Shown piece after piece: positions 39,630 to 47,953 of a stretch of 49,954 bases of DNA. A model generated the notes under the pieces. It had not been told where the DNA came from. It worked only from the letters and a program-made list of their open reading frames with translations, and did no database searches. The stretch comes from Formivibrio sp. (GTDB lineage: Bacteria > Pseudomonadota > Gammaproteobacteria > Burkholderiales > Chitinibacteraceae). The stretch covers positions 1 to 49,954 of the forward strand of contig JARLJJ010000124.1 in NCBI GenBank assembly GCA_031291275.1, read 5' to 3'. How positions within the stretch are numbered: position 1 is the stretch's first letter; each line of letters starts with the position of its first letter. The position numbers and the translations under genes are program-made.

Positions 39630-41273
39630 ATGACTATGAACAAGGAAATGGATAAGCCTTTCGCGATCACACTGGACGTGGGTTCATCGCTGGCCAACAA
39701 GACCGGCAGCTGGCGTACCTTCAAGCCGGTGTACCTGCAACGCATGCCGCCATGCAACAACGCCTGCCCTGCTGGAGAAAATACACAGGAATGGCTGTTC
39801 CATGCCGAATCCGGTGATTATCACCAGGCATGGAAGACCCTGACCCGCGACAACCCGATGCCGGCCGTGATGGGGCGCGTGTGTTACCACCCCTGTGAAA
39901 ACGCCTGCAATCGCGGCCAACTCGATACCGCTGTCGGCATCAACTCTGTGGAACGCTTCCTCGGCGATGAAGCATTGAAACAGGATTGGCAATTTGATAA
40001 GCCCGCCAATGAAAGTGGCAAGCGCGTTCTGGTTGTGGGTGCAGGCCCATCCGGTCTGTCTGCTGCATACCAACTGCGCCGCATGGGCCACACGGTTTCG
40101 ATTTATGAAGCCGGGCCATATGCCGGCGGCATGATGCGTTTCGGCATTCCGTCATACCGCCTGCCGCGCGAAGTACTCGATGGTGAAATCAAACGCATCG
40201 TCAACATGGGTGTCGAGCTCAAGCTCAACACCAAGGTCGACAACATCCTCGACACCATGAAAGAAGGCCAGTTTGACGCCTCCTTCCTGGCAGTCGGCGC
40301 GCACATCGGTAAACGCACCAATATTCCGGCCTGTGAATCGGCCAAGATTCTGGATGCGGCATCCGTACTGCGCAGTATGGAAGGCGAAGAAAAACCGATG
40401 CTGGGTCGACGGGTCATCATCTATGGCGGTGGTAATACCGCCATCGACGTCGCCCGTACCGCCAAACGTCTGGGTGCCGATGAAGCGATCATCGTTTACC
40501 GCCGCACCCGTGAAAAGATGCCGGCGCACGACTTCGAAGTGGAAGAAGCACTGGAAGAAGGCGTGATGATGAAGTGGCTGTCCACCATCAAGAGCATGGA
40601 TGGCACAGCGATCACCGTCGAAAAGATGGAGCTCGACGAGGATGGCCAACCAGTCGCCACCGGCGAATTTGAAACACTGGAAGCCGATTCGCTGATTCTG
40701 GCGCTGGGCCAGGATGTGGATCTTTCCTTGTTGGAAGGCGTTCCCGGCTTGGAAATTCGCAATGGCGTGGTCAAAGTCGGTCCCAACATGATGACAGGGC
40801 ATGCTGGCATCTTTGCCGGTGGCGATATGGTGCCGTCCGACCGTACCGTAACCGTCGCTATCGGTCACGGCAAGAAAGCCGCGCGCCACATCGACGCCTG
40901 GCTCCATGACAGCGAATACCAGAAACCCAAAAAGAACGAGCTCGCCACCTTCGACAAGCTCAATTCCTGGTACTACACCGACGCACCGAAAACCGTGCGC
41001 CCGACGCTCGATATCATCCGTCGTCAGACCAGCTTTGATGAAGTGGTCAGTGGCCTGGATGAAAGCACTGCCCTGTTTGAAGCGCGCCGTTGCCTATCTT
41101 GCGGCAACTGCTTCGAATGCGACAACTGCTACGGCGTTTGTCCTGACAACGCGGTGATCAAGCTCGGTCCAGGCAAGAAGTTCGAATTCAACTACGACTA
41201 CTGCAAGGGTTGCGGTATCTGCGTGGAAGAATGCCCGTGCGGCGCAATCAAGATGGTGCCGGAAGATATTTGA
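39630..41273 (+). CDS. GltD-like NAD(P)H flavoprotein fused to a two-cluster ferredoxin domain
   Basis: A 547-residue fusion (an ATG at 39636 is an equal start choice). Residues 30-120 carry the GltD-type N-terminal Fe-S site (PPCNNACPAGENTQEW, then RVCYHPCENACNRG). Residues 130-180 bind FAD (VLVVGAGPSGLSAAYQL) and 255-290 bind NAD(P)H (RRVIIYGGGNTAIDVARTAK). The C-terminus has two [4Fe-4S] motifs, CFECDNCYGVCP and CKGCGICVEECPCGAIK, as in PorD. The enzyme can thus pass electrons between the 2-oxoacid oxidoreductase and NAD(P)H without a separate ferredoxin. It is the last gene of the operon, before a terminator. The coenzyme (NAD or NADP) cannot be read from sequence alone. Confidence 0.9.
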   Translation: MTMNKEMDKPFAITLDVGSSLANKTGSWRTFKPVYLQRMPPCNNACPAGENTQEWLFHAESGDYHQAWKTLTRDNPMPAVMGRVCYHPCENACNRGQLDTAVGINSVERFLGDEALKQDWQFDKPANESGKRVLVVGAGPSGLSAAYQLRRMGHTVSIYEAGPYAGGMMRFGIPSYRLPREVLDGEIKRIVNMGVELKLNTKVDNILDTMKEGQFDASFLAVGAHIGKRTNIPACESAKILDAASVLRSMEGEEKPMLGRRVIIYGGGNTAIDVARTAKRLGADEAIIVYRRTREKMPAHDFEVEEALEEGVMMKWLSTIKSMDGTAITVEKMELDEDGQPVATGEFETLEADSLILALGQDVDLSLLEGVPGLEIRNGVVKVGPNMMTGHAGIFAGGDMVPSDRTVTVAIGHGKKAARHIDAWLHDSEYQKPKKNELATFDKLNSWYYTDAPKTVRPTLDIIRRQTSFDEVVSGLDESTALFEARRCLSCGNCFECDNCYGVCPDNAVIKLGPGKKFEFNYDYCKGCGICVEECPCGAIKMVPEDI

Positions 41274-41300
41274 TCTTCTTTGCTGTCTCGGCATAAAACA

Positions 41301-41328
41301 AAACCGGCGATTCTATCGCCGGTTTTTT
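41301..41328. terminator. Bidirectional terminator between the oxidoreductase operon and the type VI island
   Basis: AAACCGGCGA - TTCTA - TCGCCGGTTT forms a perfect 10-bp stem followed by a T run on the plus strand. On the minus strand the tail reads TTTTGTTTTA. It closes both the plus-strand oxidoreductase operon and the minus-strand genes ending at 41375. Confidence 0.9.
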
Positions 41329-41374
41329 CATAACCGCAGGATTGCTCACCTTGACATGCTGTTTCAGTTGGCCA

Positions 41375-41755
41375 TCATTCGCCACCAAGCTTGGAAGTAA
41401 CACAGCCAGTACTATTGCATTCGCGCTCACGTTCTTTCAGAAAAGACAAACGAGATTGGGTCAATTCCACCGCGCAGGAGAGATTTACATAGTAGCCATT
41501 GGGCTTTTCATAACTGCACGATTCGTCCCGTTGCTTAATCCACCCCAGTTGCCCTTGTTTGAGTGTGTCCTGCTGAGTCGGATTCAAATTTTTCCTTAAA
41601 CTGGCATAGGCTTGGTTCAAGTCCCGATCAACCTGGGAAAACAAGTTTCCGGCACAATAAACTTGGTCAAACGCATTGCGTGGCTTAGAACATCCTGCCG
41701 CATACGTACCCGCAGAGAGACAAACCAACATCAAAGCAATACTGATTTTCTTCAT
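41375..41755 (-). CDS. LprI-family exported protein (DUF1311, lysozyme-inhibitor-like)
   Basis: A 126-residue secreted protein. Start 41755 (MKKISIALMLVCLSAGTYAA) gives a clean signal peptide; an in-frame upstream start would overlap the amidase gene. The mature part has the LprI pattern: CSKPRNAFDQVYCAGNLF, DRDLNQAYASLRKNLNP, LGWIKQRDESC and a C-terminal CVTSKLGGE. Paired cysteines are typical. LprI of Mycobacterium inhibits lysozyme. It lies 34 bases behind an amidase gene, and the pair ends a long type VI-linked gene string. It could protect against a wall hydrolase, but this is inference. Confidence 0.83.
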   Translation of the reverse strand: MKKISIALMLVCLSAGTYAAGCSKPRNAFDQVYCAGNLFSQVDRDLNQAYASLRKNLNPTQQDTLKQGQLGWIKQRDESCSYEKPNGYYVNLSCAVELTQSRLSFLKERERECNSTGCVTSKLGGE

Positions 41756-41789
41756 CGCAAACCCTCTTAAAAAATTGAAATAACAGTCT

Positions 41790-42476
41790 TTATGGCTTCT
41801 GACAAACATGGATTCCGGTGGCAACTGCATGAGCCAAACGTTGAACCGTTTCACTCTTATTAAGCCGTTCCTCTTCATCAGGATTGGCAATCACCCCAAC
41901 TTCAATCAAAACAGCAGGAATAGGCGCTGTTTTTAAAACAATCAAGTCATCGAATCGATGGATACCAAGGCGTTGATCGATTAAAGGCCTGTTTTCACCA
42001 GGAATCGGCGTAGCGTGATACAACGATGGCACCTCGCCAATTGCCAGCAACTGCTCGGCAATCTCTCGGGCGCAATGCAGACTTTTGGCATAATGCGGAT
42101 TTTTTTCTGATACAAAAATTGAAAAACCGGCAAATTCGCGACGCCGCCCGGCGTTGATCCATTCCTGCTGAATGGAATCGTGATGAATCGAGACAAAGAA
42201 ATCTGCAGTAGGCTCGCGGATTGCGCGTTCCTGCAAAGTAATTTCCTTGCCATCAGCAGCCACCCTAAACACTTTATCCCCCTGTGTAACCAGCTCATTG
42301 GCCAGCGCATCAGTAAATTGCAGGTTATATAAATACTCGACCTTGCCACTCGCCCCGGTTGCACCTGGACGTAGCGGCGTATGCCCGGTGTCAACAACGA
42401 TATTTGCTGCATTCGCCGCAAGAGTAAAGAAACTTGCAGCCACAATTACTATCCATTTTTGGTATTTTGCTTTCAT
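41790..42476 (-). CDS. Periplasmic N-acetylmuramoyl-L-alanine amidase (Amidase_3)
   Basis: A 228-residue zinc amidase that cuts the bond between MurNAc and the peptide. Start 42476 (MKAKYQKWIVIVAASFFTLA) gives a signal peptide ending at ANA. Zinc and catalytic residues are present: His32 in VVDTGHTPLRPG, Glu48 in KVEYLYNLQ, His98 in SIHHDSI and Glu192 in AVLIEVGVIAN. It has no SPOR or AMIN domain, unlike cell-division AmiC. Being exported by a signal peptide, it is not a typical type VI toxin. It could be an accessory wall enzyme or a defence factor. It is followed by the LprI-like gene. Confidence 0.9.
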   Translation of the reverse strand: MKAKYQKWIVIVAASFFTLAANAANIVVDTGHTPLRPGATGASGKVEYLYNLQFTDALANELVTQGDKVFRVAADGKEITLQERAIREPTADFFVSIHHDSIQQEWINAGRRREFAGFSIFVSEKNPHYAKSLHCAREIAEQLLAIGEVPSLYHATPIPGENRPLIDQRLGIHRFDDLIVLKTAPIPAVLIEVGVIANPDEEERLNKSETVQRLAHAVATGIHVCQKP

Positions 42477-42565
42477 ACGACAATCGAAATATCGCCAGAA
42501 TTTTCGACACATGACTAATAGTCACCCCACTTTATTTGAAATTATTCAATACAAGTCAAAACAAC

Positions 42566-43291
42566 TTATGGACGATATTTTTCTGAAATTTCATAAATTT
42601 CCTTATTTTCCGCTTCAAAACCACCACCAACCCATTTAAAGCGCACCGTCCCTATTTCATGTTTAGATGTTGAAAACTTGTATGTAACAATAAAATATTC
42701 TCCCCCCTCGGATATATTCACACTTCCTTTCAACCATTCATTCTTGGTTTTTTTGCATGCATCATCCACACAGCGATCGACATCTCTTCCCGTTATCAAA
42801 TCCAAAATCCGGTGCCTTCCAGATTCATTGACGGTGTACATAATAAATCCATTCATTGTTCCTTCGCCGTTCATAAAATATTCCGACCAGCGATCTACCA
42901 CGACAGGAATACCAATGGTCGGGATATTTACGATAGTAAATTTAGAATGTGCGGACATACATGAATTATTATCTTCAACAGGTTCATTTTTAAAATAAAA
43001 AACATTGCATTCCCGTGTCTCATCACTTGCATCTGCGTACTTCTCTATTCTGATATCACCACTTTCCACCTTCTCAAGAAGCTCAGGTTCATTGCCAGGT
43101 TTATCTTCATCAGAGAAGTCCACTCCGCGGCTAGGATGTTTGTTTTTGTTATTAGCTGATGAGAATACAGCACTATCTGTTTTTGTTTGAACTTTACCTT
43201 TGGCAGAATGCCTAGTGGCAATAAAAATAGATGCCGCAGAAAACACCGACACCATTACAACAAGAAGAAACATTGTTAACTTTGATTTCAT
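42566..43291 (-). CDS. Membrane-anchored or exported hypothetical protein, 241 aa
   Basis: Unrecognised. It starts with an uncleaved-looking signal or anchor (MKSKLTMFLLVVMVSVFSAA), then a charged linker (SSANNKNKHPSRGVDFSDED) and a globular part. The latter has cysteine pairs (ETRECNVFYF, NNSCMSAHSK, VDRCVDDACKKTK) that could form disulfides in the periplasm. Base composition is AT-rich like its neighbours and unlike the GC-richer vgrG. It sits among exported proteins behind a type VI effector, so an immunity or surface role is possible; nothing in it proves either. Confidence 0.7.
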   Translation of the reverse strand: MKSKLTMFLLVVMVSVFSAASIFIATRHSAKGKVQTKTDSAVFSSANNKNKHPSRGVDFSDEDKPGNEPELLEKVESGDIRIEKYADASDETRECNVFYFKNEPVEDNNSCMSAHSKFTIVNIPTIGIPVVVDRWSEYFMNGEGTMNGFIMYTVNESGRHRILDLITGRDVDRCVDDACKKTKNEWLKGSVNISEGGEYFIVTYKFSTSKHEIGTVRFKWVGGGFEAENKEIYEISEKYRP

Positions 43292-43324
43292 TTTTTAAAA
43301 ACCACGTATAACTCATCGAAAAAC

Positions 43325-43822
43325 TTAGTCATCGCCTTGTTCTGACCCTATGTTTAATTCCATATGTTTACCACTTGGCGGTGCAAAAATAGACGCAAAA
43401 ACCCTAGTTTTTTTGTACTTTGAATTCCCGCCTAAATTCCATGTCGCATCGCATTTTCCTGCAGAAATTTCACTTGGCTTTCCAAGTTTTTCTTGAAGTG
43501 CTTTTATCATAGATAAGCAGCCAACTGCATCATCAAAAACAACTTGCGTTAGCGGCTCATAAGCATACTCGCCTATTATGTTAAACTTTTTTATCCCCAA
43601 ACCAGCATCACAATTTAGAACAAATTTGTATTTACTATCTTGAGCGCAAGTTGGTAGCATTTTACTTTTTATCTCAACCGCTGATAATTTATACCATTCC
43701 TTATTAGATAGCTTCTTTATAAATGCAACCCTTAGCGCTTCTTTTGGTTCGTTATTTATTTCACTCGCCATGCAGCTTTGGACAAATATCATGGCGATTA
43801 TCATATAAATAAATCTGTTCAT
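43325..43822 (-). CDS. Exported hypothetical protein, 165 aa
   Basis: Unrecognised. A signal sequence (MNRFIYMIIAMIFVQSCMAS) might contain a lipobox-like QSC. The mature part is mixed charge with cysteines at MLPTCAQDSKY, LNCDAGLG, VGCLSMIK and GKCDATW, suggesting two disulfides. It begins 33 bases upstream of the next gene. The AT-rich coding and export signal fit the whole island. A candidate immunity or lipoprotein. Confidence 0.68.
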   Translation of the reverse strand: MNRFIYMIIAMIFVQSCMASEINNEPKEALRVAFIKKLSNKEWYKLSAVEIKSKMLPTCAQDSKYKFVLNCDAGLGIKKFNIIGEYAYEPLTQVVFDDAVGCLSMIKALQEKLGKPSEISAGKCDATWNLGGNSKYKKTRVFASIFAPPSGKHMELNIGSEQGDD

Positions 43823-44020
43823 AGCTCTTCTCCATCCAATGATGATGTCGGACCCATTAAATCGTCACATCTTGAGAACGACCATTTTCTATATCGTAAG
43901 TGTTTTTATCTTTAGTAGTCGACATCATGCAAAAGCTATAAATCGGTAATTTCCTTGGCATAAGACACACAGCCACTAACATTCCTGCTTCCAGTCAAAT
44001 ATAAATTTAGCCGCTTTACG

Positions 44021-44932
44021 TTATTCTTGTTTATGAATAAACAGTAAATTCAAATCCTGTTGTGGTTTGAAGTTTTCCTGATGGAATTCAAATGTCAAAG
44101 GGTCTGTTTTCTTTAGATCGTTATCAAAACATAAGCTAATCAAATCAGATGGACTTTGTTTTTTTACTATCAGATTGAAATCCTTGATGGCACCTTGCCA
44201 GTTATTTGCAGTGACCAATATGTAGCGAAGGTTGGCCCAACCAATGCCGAAGTCTGTATTTTGTTTTTTAATCGTGGATTGTGAATTTTTATCGAGACAG
44301 GTTTCTTTTGCGAAATTTTCGATAATATGACTGGCAGGTAGAGGAACGCCTGTTGTTACACTTGGTTTATAGGAATGACGGATAGACACAGGGGTTCCTG
44401 CTGGAAAGTGTTGTTGCCAGATAAAATAGTTGCTCATTGTAAATCGAGGCTGATTTCCCTTATAAAACCATTTTGCAGGAAGCGGTTTCTTGCCGCGAGG
44501 TATGTCACCTGACTGAATAAAATTTACGACATCATCGGCCGCCCAGCCCAACTTTGCCATTTTGTCGGAAATATCAACTTTATCATCAAGCAAAACAACC
44601 AACTTATGTTCAGTTTCCTGTAGCTTGCCATTCACCAAAAGCTTGAAATTTTCGATTTCATTGTGGTCGGAGTCGACGAAGAATATTGGCGGCATGGGGA
44701 AGGCAATGGGGATGTCTAAATCATGCTGGCTAGTATTGGTAAAAACATAGTCAACCAGAATATTATTTTCACTGATGAATAGAGATTCTTTATCCATACT
44801 GATATCGGATTGATGTTTAAACGTAATGGTGCCGTTGTCGTCGCCGAAGCTGGTATCATTTGCTGTAACAAATGGACTACTGAGTAATGTTAACCCTATA
44901 ATTACTGAAATAAATATTTTATTAATTGACAT
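44021..44932 (-). CDS. DUF4424-family exported protein
   Basis: A 303-residue secreted protein matching DUF4424 from memory of that family. A signal peptide (MSINKIFISVIIGLTLLSSP) is followed by NDTSFGDDNGTITFKHQSDI and SMDKESLFISENNILVDYVF, then DIPIAFPMPPIFFVDSDHNE. DUF4424 proteins are predicted periplasmic beta-rich proteins of unknown role. It stands between the DUF4431 gene and two hypotheticals, with 189 bases on its 5' side showing no feature. Its AT-rich composition suggests shared origin with its neighbours. Related proteins occur outside type VI clusters, so it may be a passenger. Confidence 0.78.
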   Translation of the reverse strand: MSINKIFISVIIGLTLLSSPFVTANDTSFGDDNGTITFKHQSDISMDKESLFISENNILVDYVFTNTSQHDLDIPIAFPMPPIFFVDSDHNEIENFKLLVNGKLQETEHKLVVLLDDKVDISDKMAKLGWAADDVVNFIQSGDIPRGKKPLPAKWFYKGNQPRFTMSNYFIWQQHFPAGTPVSIRHSYKPSVTTGVPLPASHIIENFAKETCLDKNSQSTIKKQNTDFGIGWANLRYILVTANNWQGAIKDFNLIVKKQSPSDLISLCFDNDLKKTDPLTFEFHQENFKPQQDLNLLFIHKQE

Positions 44933-45121
44933 GGATTTTATATACGTTTGATAAAGCTGGTTGTTAATCTACTTCCCTGAAAAATCCAAAGACAAATATG
45001 TAACGCACACAGTCGCCGGTTAGCCTGCTACCCGTAGCAGATATACTGTTAAGCATATAGTCATCAAAATCAGGGAAAGTAACCTTTCCATCTTTGTAAC
45101 TGAAGGGACGCGATTTATTAG

Positions 45122-45553
45122 CTATTTTATTATAAGTTTTTTACTGATCAATTTTTTTACCTTGAATCCGACCGGTGCATGATAGTGCCCCGTATTTCCA
45201 TCCCACAGCATACCGCCCAGCGTAACTTGCTTTCCAAGCCGGGGGCGAAGCTGTTTGTATTGCTTAGCAGAGAGAATCAACTGGACATTCTTGACATGGT
45301 CATAGCTGGAAAGCTCCTGATTATTTTTATCGCGCACGCAAATCGACTTGCCAAGGTGCAGGTAATACCCCGTTTCCGGCTCGTCGCCATCCTTGACACT
45401 TTCAAAATTGGGCGGTCCGGGATAAGTTTCCCGTACTAGCTTGCCTTGCAGATTGACTTTTTCTGGGTCGTAACCAAGGCAGGCTGCGTGAGCAGGCAAG
45501 AAATAAATAGAAATAATTGCACATAAGATGAAATTTTTACGTACATTTTTCAT
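45122..45553 (-). CDS. DUF4431-family exported protein
   Basis: A 143-residue secreted protein. Start 45553 (MKNVRKNFILCAIISIYFLP) gives a signal peptide ending AHA; longer starts overlap the upstream gene. The pattern LQGKLVRETYPGPPNFESV, GYYLHLGKSICVRDK and LRPRLGKQVTLGGMLWDG matches DUF4431. The family's role is unknown. The upstream gene stops one base away, so the two are tightly coupled. If the 184-residue protein is the immunity factor for the type VI effector, this may be a second exported partner. Confidence 0.75.
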   Translation of the reverse strand: MKNVRKNFILCAIISIYFLPAHAACLGYDPEKVNLQGKLVRETYPGPPNFESVKDGDEPETGYYLHLGKSICVRDKNNQELSSYDHVKNVQLILSAKQYKQLRPRLGKQVTLGGMLWDGNTGHYHAPVGFKVKKLISKKLIIK

Positions 45554-45554
45554 T

Positions 45555-46109
45555 TCAATTATTGCCTTTTTTATATTTATAGTCCTTGGGCACATCCAAC
45601 ATGCCTTCGTTACATGAGAGTAAATCATTAACAAGAAGAACGTCTCTTTGTAATTTTCCGTTATTTTTTGTAAATGTTATGAAAAAAGCCGCAATCGCAT
45701 CGTCGTCGCATTCTTTTGCCATCTTTGGCGGTATTCTGAATTGAATTTCAGTAACAATGGCACTGGGTATTTCAGGATATTTATCGGACAATTTCTCTAT
45801 TTTTTTTCCGTTTTTTTCAATTTCGTACGTGACAACAACATAGTAACTCCTTGACAAAAGGCAAAGTGAATCCTTGTCTAAATTTGCAATCTGTTTTGGG
45901 TGTTTTTTTCCTTCATCATCATGATATGTTGAGGAAACATCCAAATCATTTGCCGAATTAATAAACCCTTCTATATTACATCCGCTCTTCACAAAATAGG
46001 AGTTCATTTTATTGAATTCATCCTTTGTGATGTGGTTAATATATTTACCATCAAACGCAAATACAGCAGTCGAAAACATTGCAATAACCAACGTAACATA
46101 CTTTTTCAT
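45555..46109 (-). CDS. Exported hypothetical protein directly behind the type VI effector (candidate immunity)
   Basis: A 184-residue protein starting MKKYVTLVIAMFSTAVFAFD, a clear signal peptide. Mature cysteines at SGCNIEGF, DSLCLLSRSY, AKECDDDA and LLSCNEGM make a four-cysteine set compatible with two disulfides. It starts ten bases after the stop of the peptidoglycan-hydrolase effector. That spacing, the periplasmic location and lack of relatives I recognise are what is expected of an immunity protein for a wall-degrading effector. No sequence motif confirms this. Confidence 0.72.
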   Translation of the reverse strand: MKKYVTLVIAMFSTAVFAFDGKYINHITKDEFNKMNSYFVKSGCNIEGFINSANDLDVSSTYHDDEGKKHPKQIANLDKDSLCLLSRSYYVVVTYEIEKNGKKIEKLSDKYPEIPSAIVTEIQFRIPPKMAKECDDDAIAAFFITFTKNNGKLQRDVLLVNDLLSCNEGMLDVPKDYKYKKGNN

Positions 46110-46119
46110 TATTACCCCA

Positions 46120-47949
46120 TTATTTTGTCGAAATAGTAACATCTGAAACATCATTCAGCGTCTTCTTTATTTCTTTTAGATCCATTCCACTCCCAAAGTC
46201 ATCCCCCTTGGCGAGTATTTCTTGTGCACGCTTGTAATAGACAGTAGGGACATAAAACCCGACAAGTTTCGCTTTTAATTTTTCCAAATAAATTTCTTTG
46301 TGCTTATTTAATGTAATACTGTCACTCTGATTCCCGCCAAGCACAGCATAGTCATCATCATCAGTTTTCGCATAAACAAATGCCACATGCCCAGTGCCAT
46401 ATTTCTTTTTGGTGTGTCTATAAACAACAATCGCGCCGTAGACAGGTTTGTCTATTTTCATAAACTTCTTATTATTAACCGGAAATTGCGAGGACTGACT
46501 TGTATCACCCTTCTCGTAATAATCAGCCCCATATCCGAATTTCAAGCAGTAATTCACAAATGCAGCGCACCAAGCAGTATTTCCGAGAGCCCCTGACTTT
46601 CCTATCATCTTGTGATAATTAGTGGTAATCAGTCCTTTTGACTTTATCCCCCTTTTCTCGTTTTTCTTGTTAAAGATGTCAATTGCAGCTTGGCTTTCAT
46701 GGTATCCGGCCCATTTCTTTATTTCAGCAACCGCTGTTTCCATCCACGGCGCCCGTCTGGAATCGGAGGGCATCCAAGCCGCTGGCGATCCTTCCCCAGA
46801 GCGGGTCCGAGACGTGCCCAGATTTTCAACCTCAGCTTTCCGCAAATCATTTCCTGTCGAAGCGGATTGCCCTTGCGCTTTGGCCGATAGGCTGGGCGCC
46901 TTGGCTGACGATTTCGCGGTACCGCTTTGTGCATTGCTAGTGGATACAGCAGGCTTCGTAGATGATGCTGGCGCGCTGGCATTGCCATGGCAGATGTTCA
47001 AGCGTTGCCCGGCCAAAATCAGTTTTGCATTTTTGATCTGGTTGTCTTTCTGCAGACGATCCACGCTGGTTTTGAATTTTTTAGCTATCTTGGTCAGCGT
47101 ATCACCCGGCTGAACCGTGTAGACATGGCGGCGGCCTTCTTGTTTGCTCGTTTGAGTAGAGGCATGCGGACCTGAAAAAGCTTGGTAGATCTTTTGTTCA
47201 CAGACCAGGAGAAAGTGTTTGGCTTCCGCCGTCATGTCGATACTCAGGATGGTTTTGAGCATTCCTTCCGCATCCGGCATCTTGATATTTACCGGTCCGG
47301 ACTTGGCCTGATGCACAATCGGAGGAAGTTGGCCGGTTTCGGAGGTGGCGACCTGCTTGGTTTTACCATCCTGTTCCAGAACAACGGTTTTCCCTGCGAT
47401 GGCCTTGCTACCATCCGAAAGGGTGACCGAACTTACCGCCACGGTGGTTACTTTTCGGGCGCCCTTGGACTGGTCTTCATAGCCTTCGATCTTGATGATG
47501 GCTTTGACCAACCGTTCAAATTCTGAGGAATCCAGTTTGCCCACAACTCTGTCGCGGGTCAGCCCGGAAAATTTTTCTGCGTCGCAGATATATTTTTCAG
47601 TATTGTTTTCCTTGGGCGGGGCATATCCGTTAATCGCATCTTTGATGGTCTGCTTGCTGTAAAGGCGCTTCAAGTTATTGCGGATTTCATTCACCCCGGT
47701 TTCATAATCCGGGAAGATCAGAAAAAAACAATCAACACCCTTGTCGTTTTTTACCTTGGCGAATCCGATATGCGTTTTGACCGCTTTGGGTGCGGGCTGG
47801 CCCTTTTTCATCAGAGGCCTCAGGTTACCGGGATTATTCAGACGCCATGGCAGGCTGCCGGCACTGCGAATCAGGTGGTTACCTTGCGCATCTGTGTATT
47901 CCGCAACTTTTCGCTCGCTGTCGTATTGCGCTTTAACCCATTTCGCCAT
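46120..47949 (-). CDS. Type VI effector candidate: glycosidase-like domain, LysM and TIGR02594-type cysteine hydrolase
   Basis: A 609-residue protein with no signal peptide, starting four bases after vgrG. Residues about 30-160 resemble the lysozyme-like domain of phage tail and wall hydrolases (LPWRLNNPGNLRP near 33, FPDYETGVNEIRNNLKRLYS near 79). Residues 275-319 are a LysM domain (HVYTVQPGDTLTKIAKKFK). A serine/alanine-rich linker follows. Residues about 402-575 resemble TIGR02594/CHAP hydrolases, with Cys461 in TAWCAAFVNYC and His521 in GTGHVAFVYA as the likely catalytic pair. It should cleave peptidoglycan after delivery on the VgrG tip. The two hydrolase-like domains may cut glycan and peptide parts of the wall. 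Confidence 0.82.
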   Translation of the reverse strand: MAKWVKAQYDSERKVAEYTDAQGNHLIRSAGSLPWRLNNPGNLRPLMKKGQPAPKAVKTHIGFAKVKNDKGVDCFFLIFPDYETGVNEIRNNLKRLYSKQTIKDAINGYAPPKENNTEKYICDAEKFSGLTRDRVVGKLDSSEFERLVKAIIKIEGYEDQSKGARKVTTVAVSSVTLSDGSKAIAGKTVVLEQDGKTKQVATSETGQLPPIVHQAKSGPVNIKMPDAEGMLKTILSIDMTAEAKHFLLVCEQKIYQAFSGPHASTQTSKQEGRRHVYTVQPGDTLTKIAKKFKTSVDRLQKDNQIKNAKLILAGQRLNICHGNASAPASSTKPAVSTSNAQSGTAKSSAKAPSLSAKAQGQSASTGNDLRKAEVENLGTSRTRSGEGSPAAWMPSDSRRAPWMETAVAEIKKWAGYHESQAAIDIFNKKNEKRGIKSKGLITTNYHKMIGKSGALGNTAWCAAFVNYCLKFGYGADYYEKGDTSQSSQFPVNNKKFMKIDKPVYGAIVVYRHTKKKYGTGHVAFVYAKTDDDDYAVLGGNQSDSITLNKHKEIYLEKLKAKLVGFYVPTVYYKRAQEILAKGDDFGSGMDLKEIKKTLNDVSDVTISTK

Positions 47950-47953
47950 GAAT

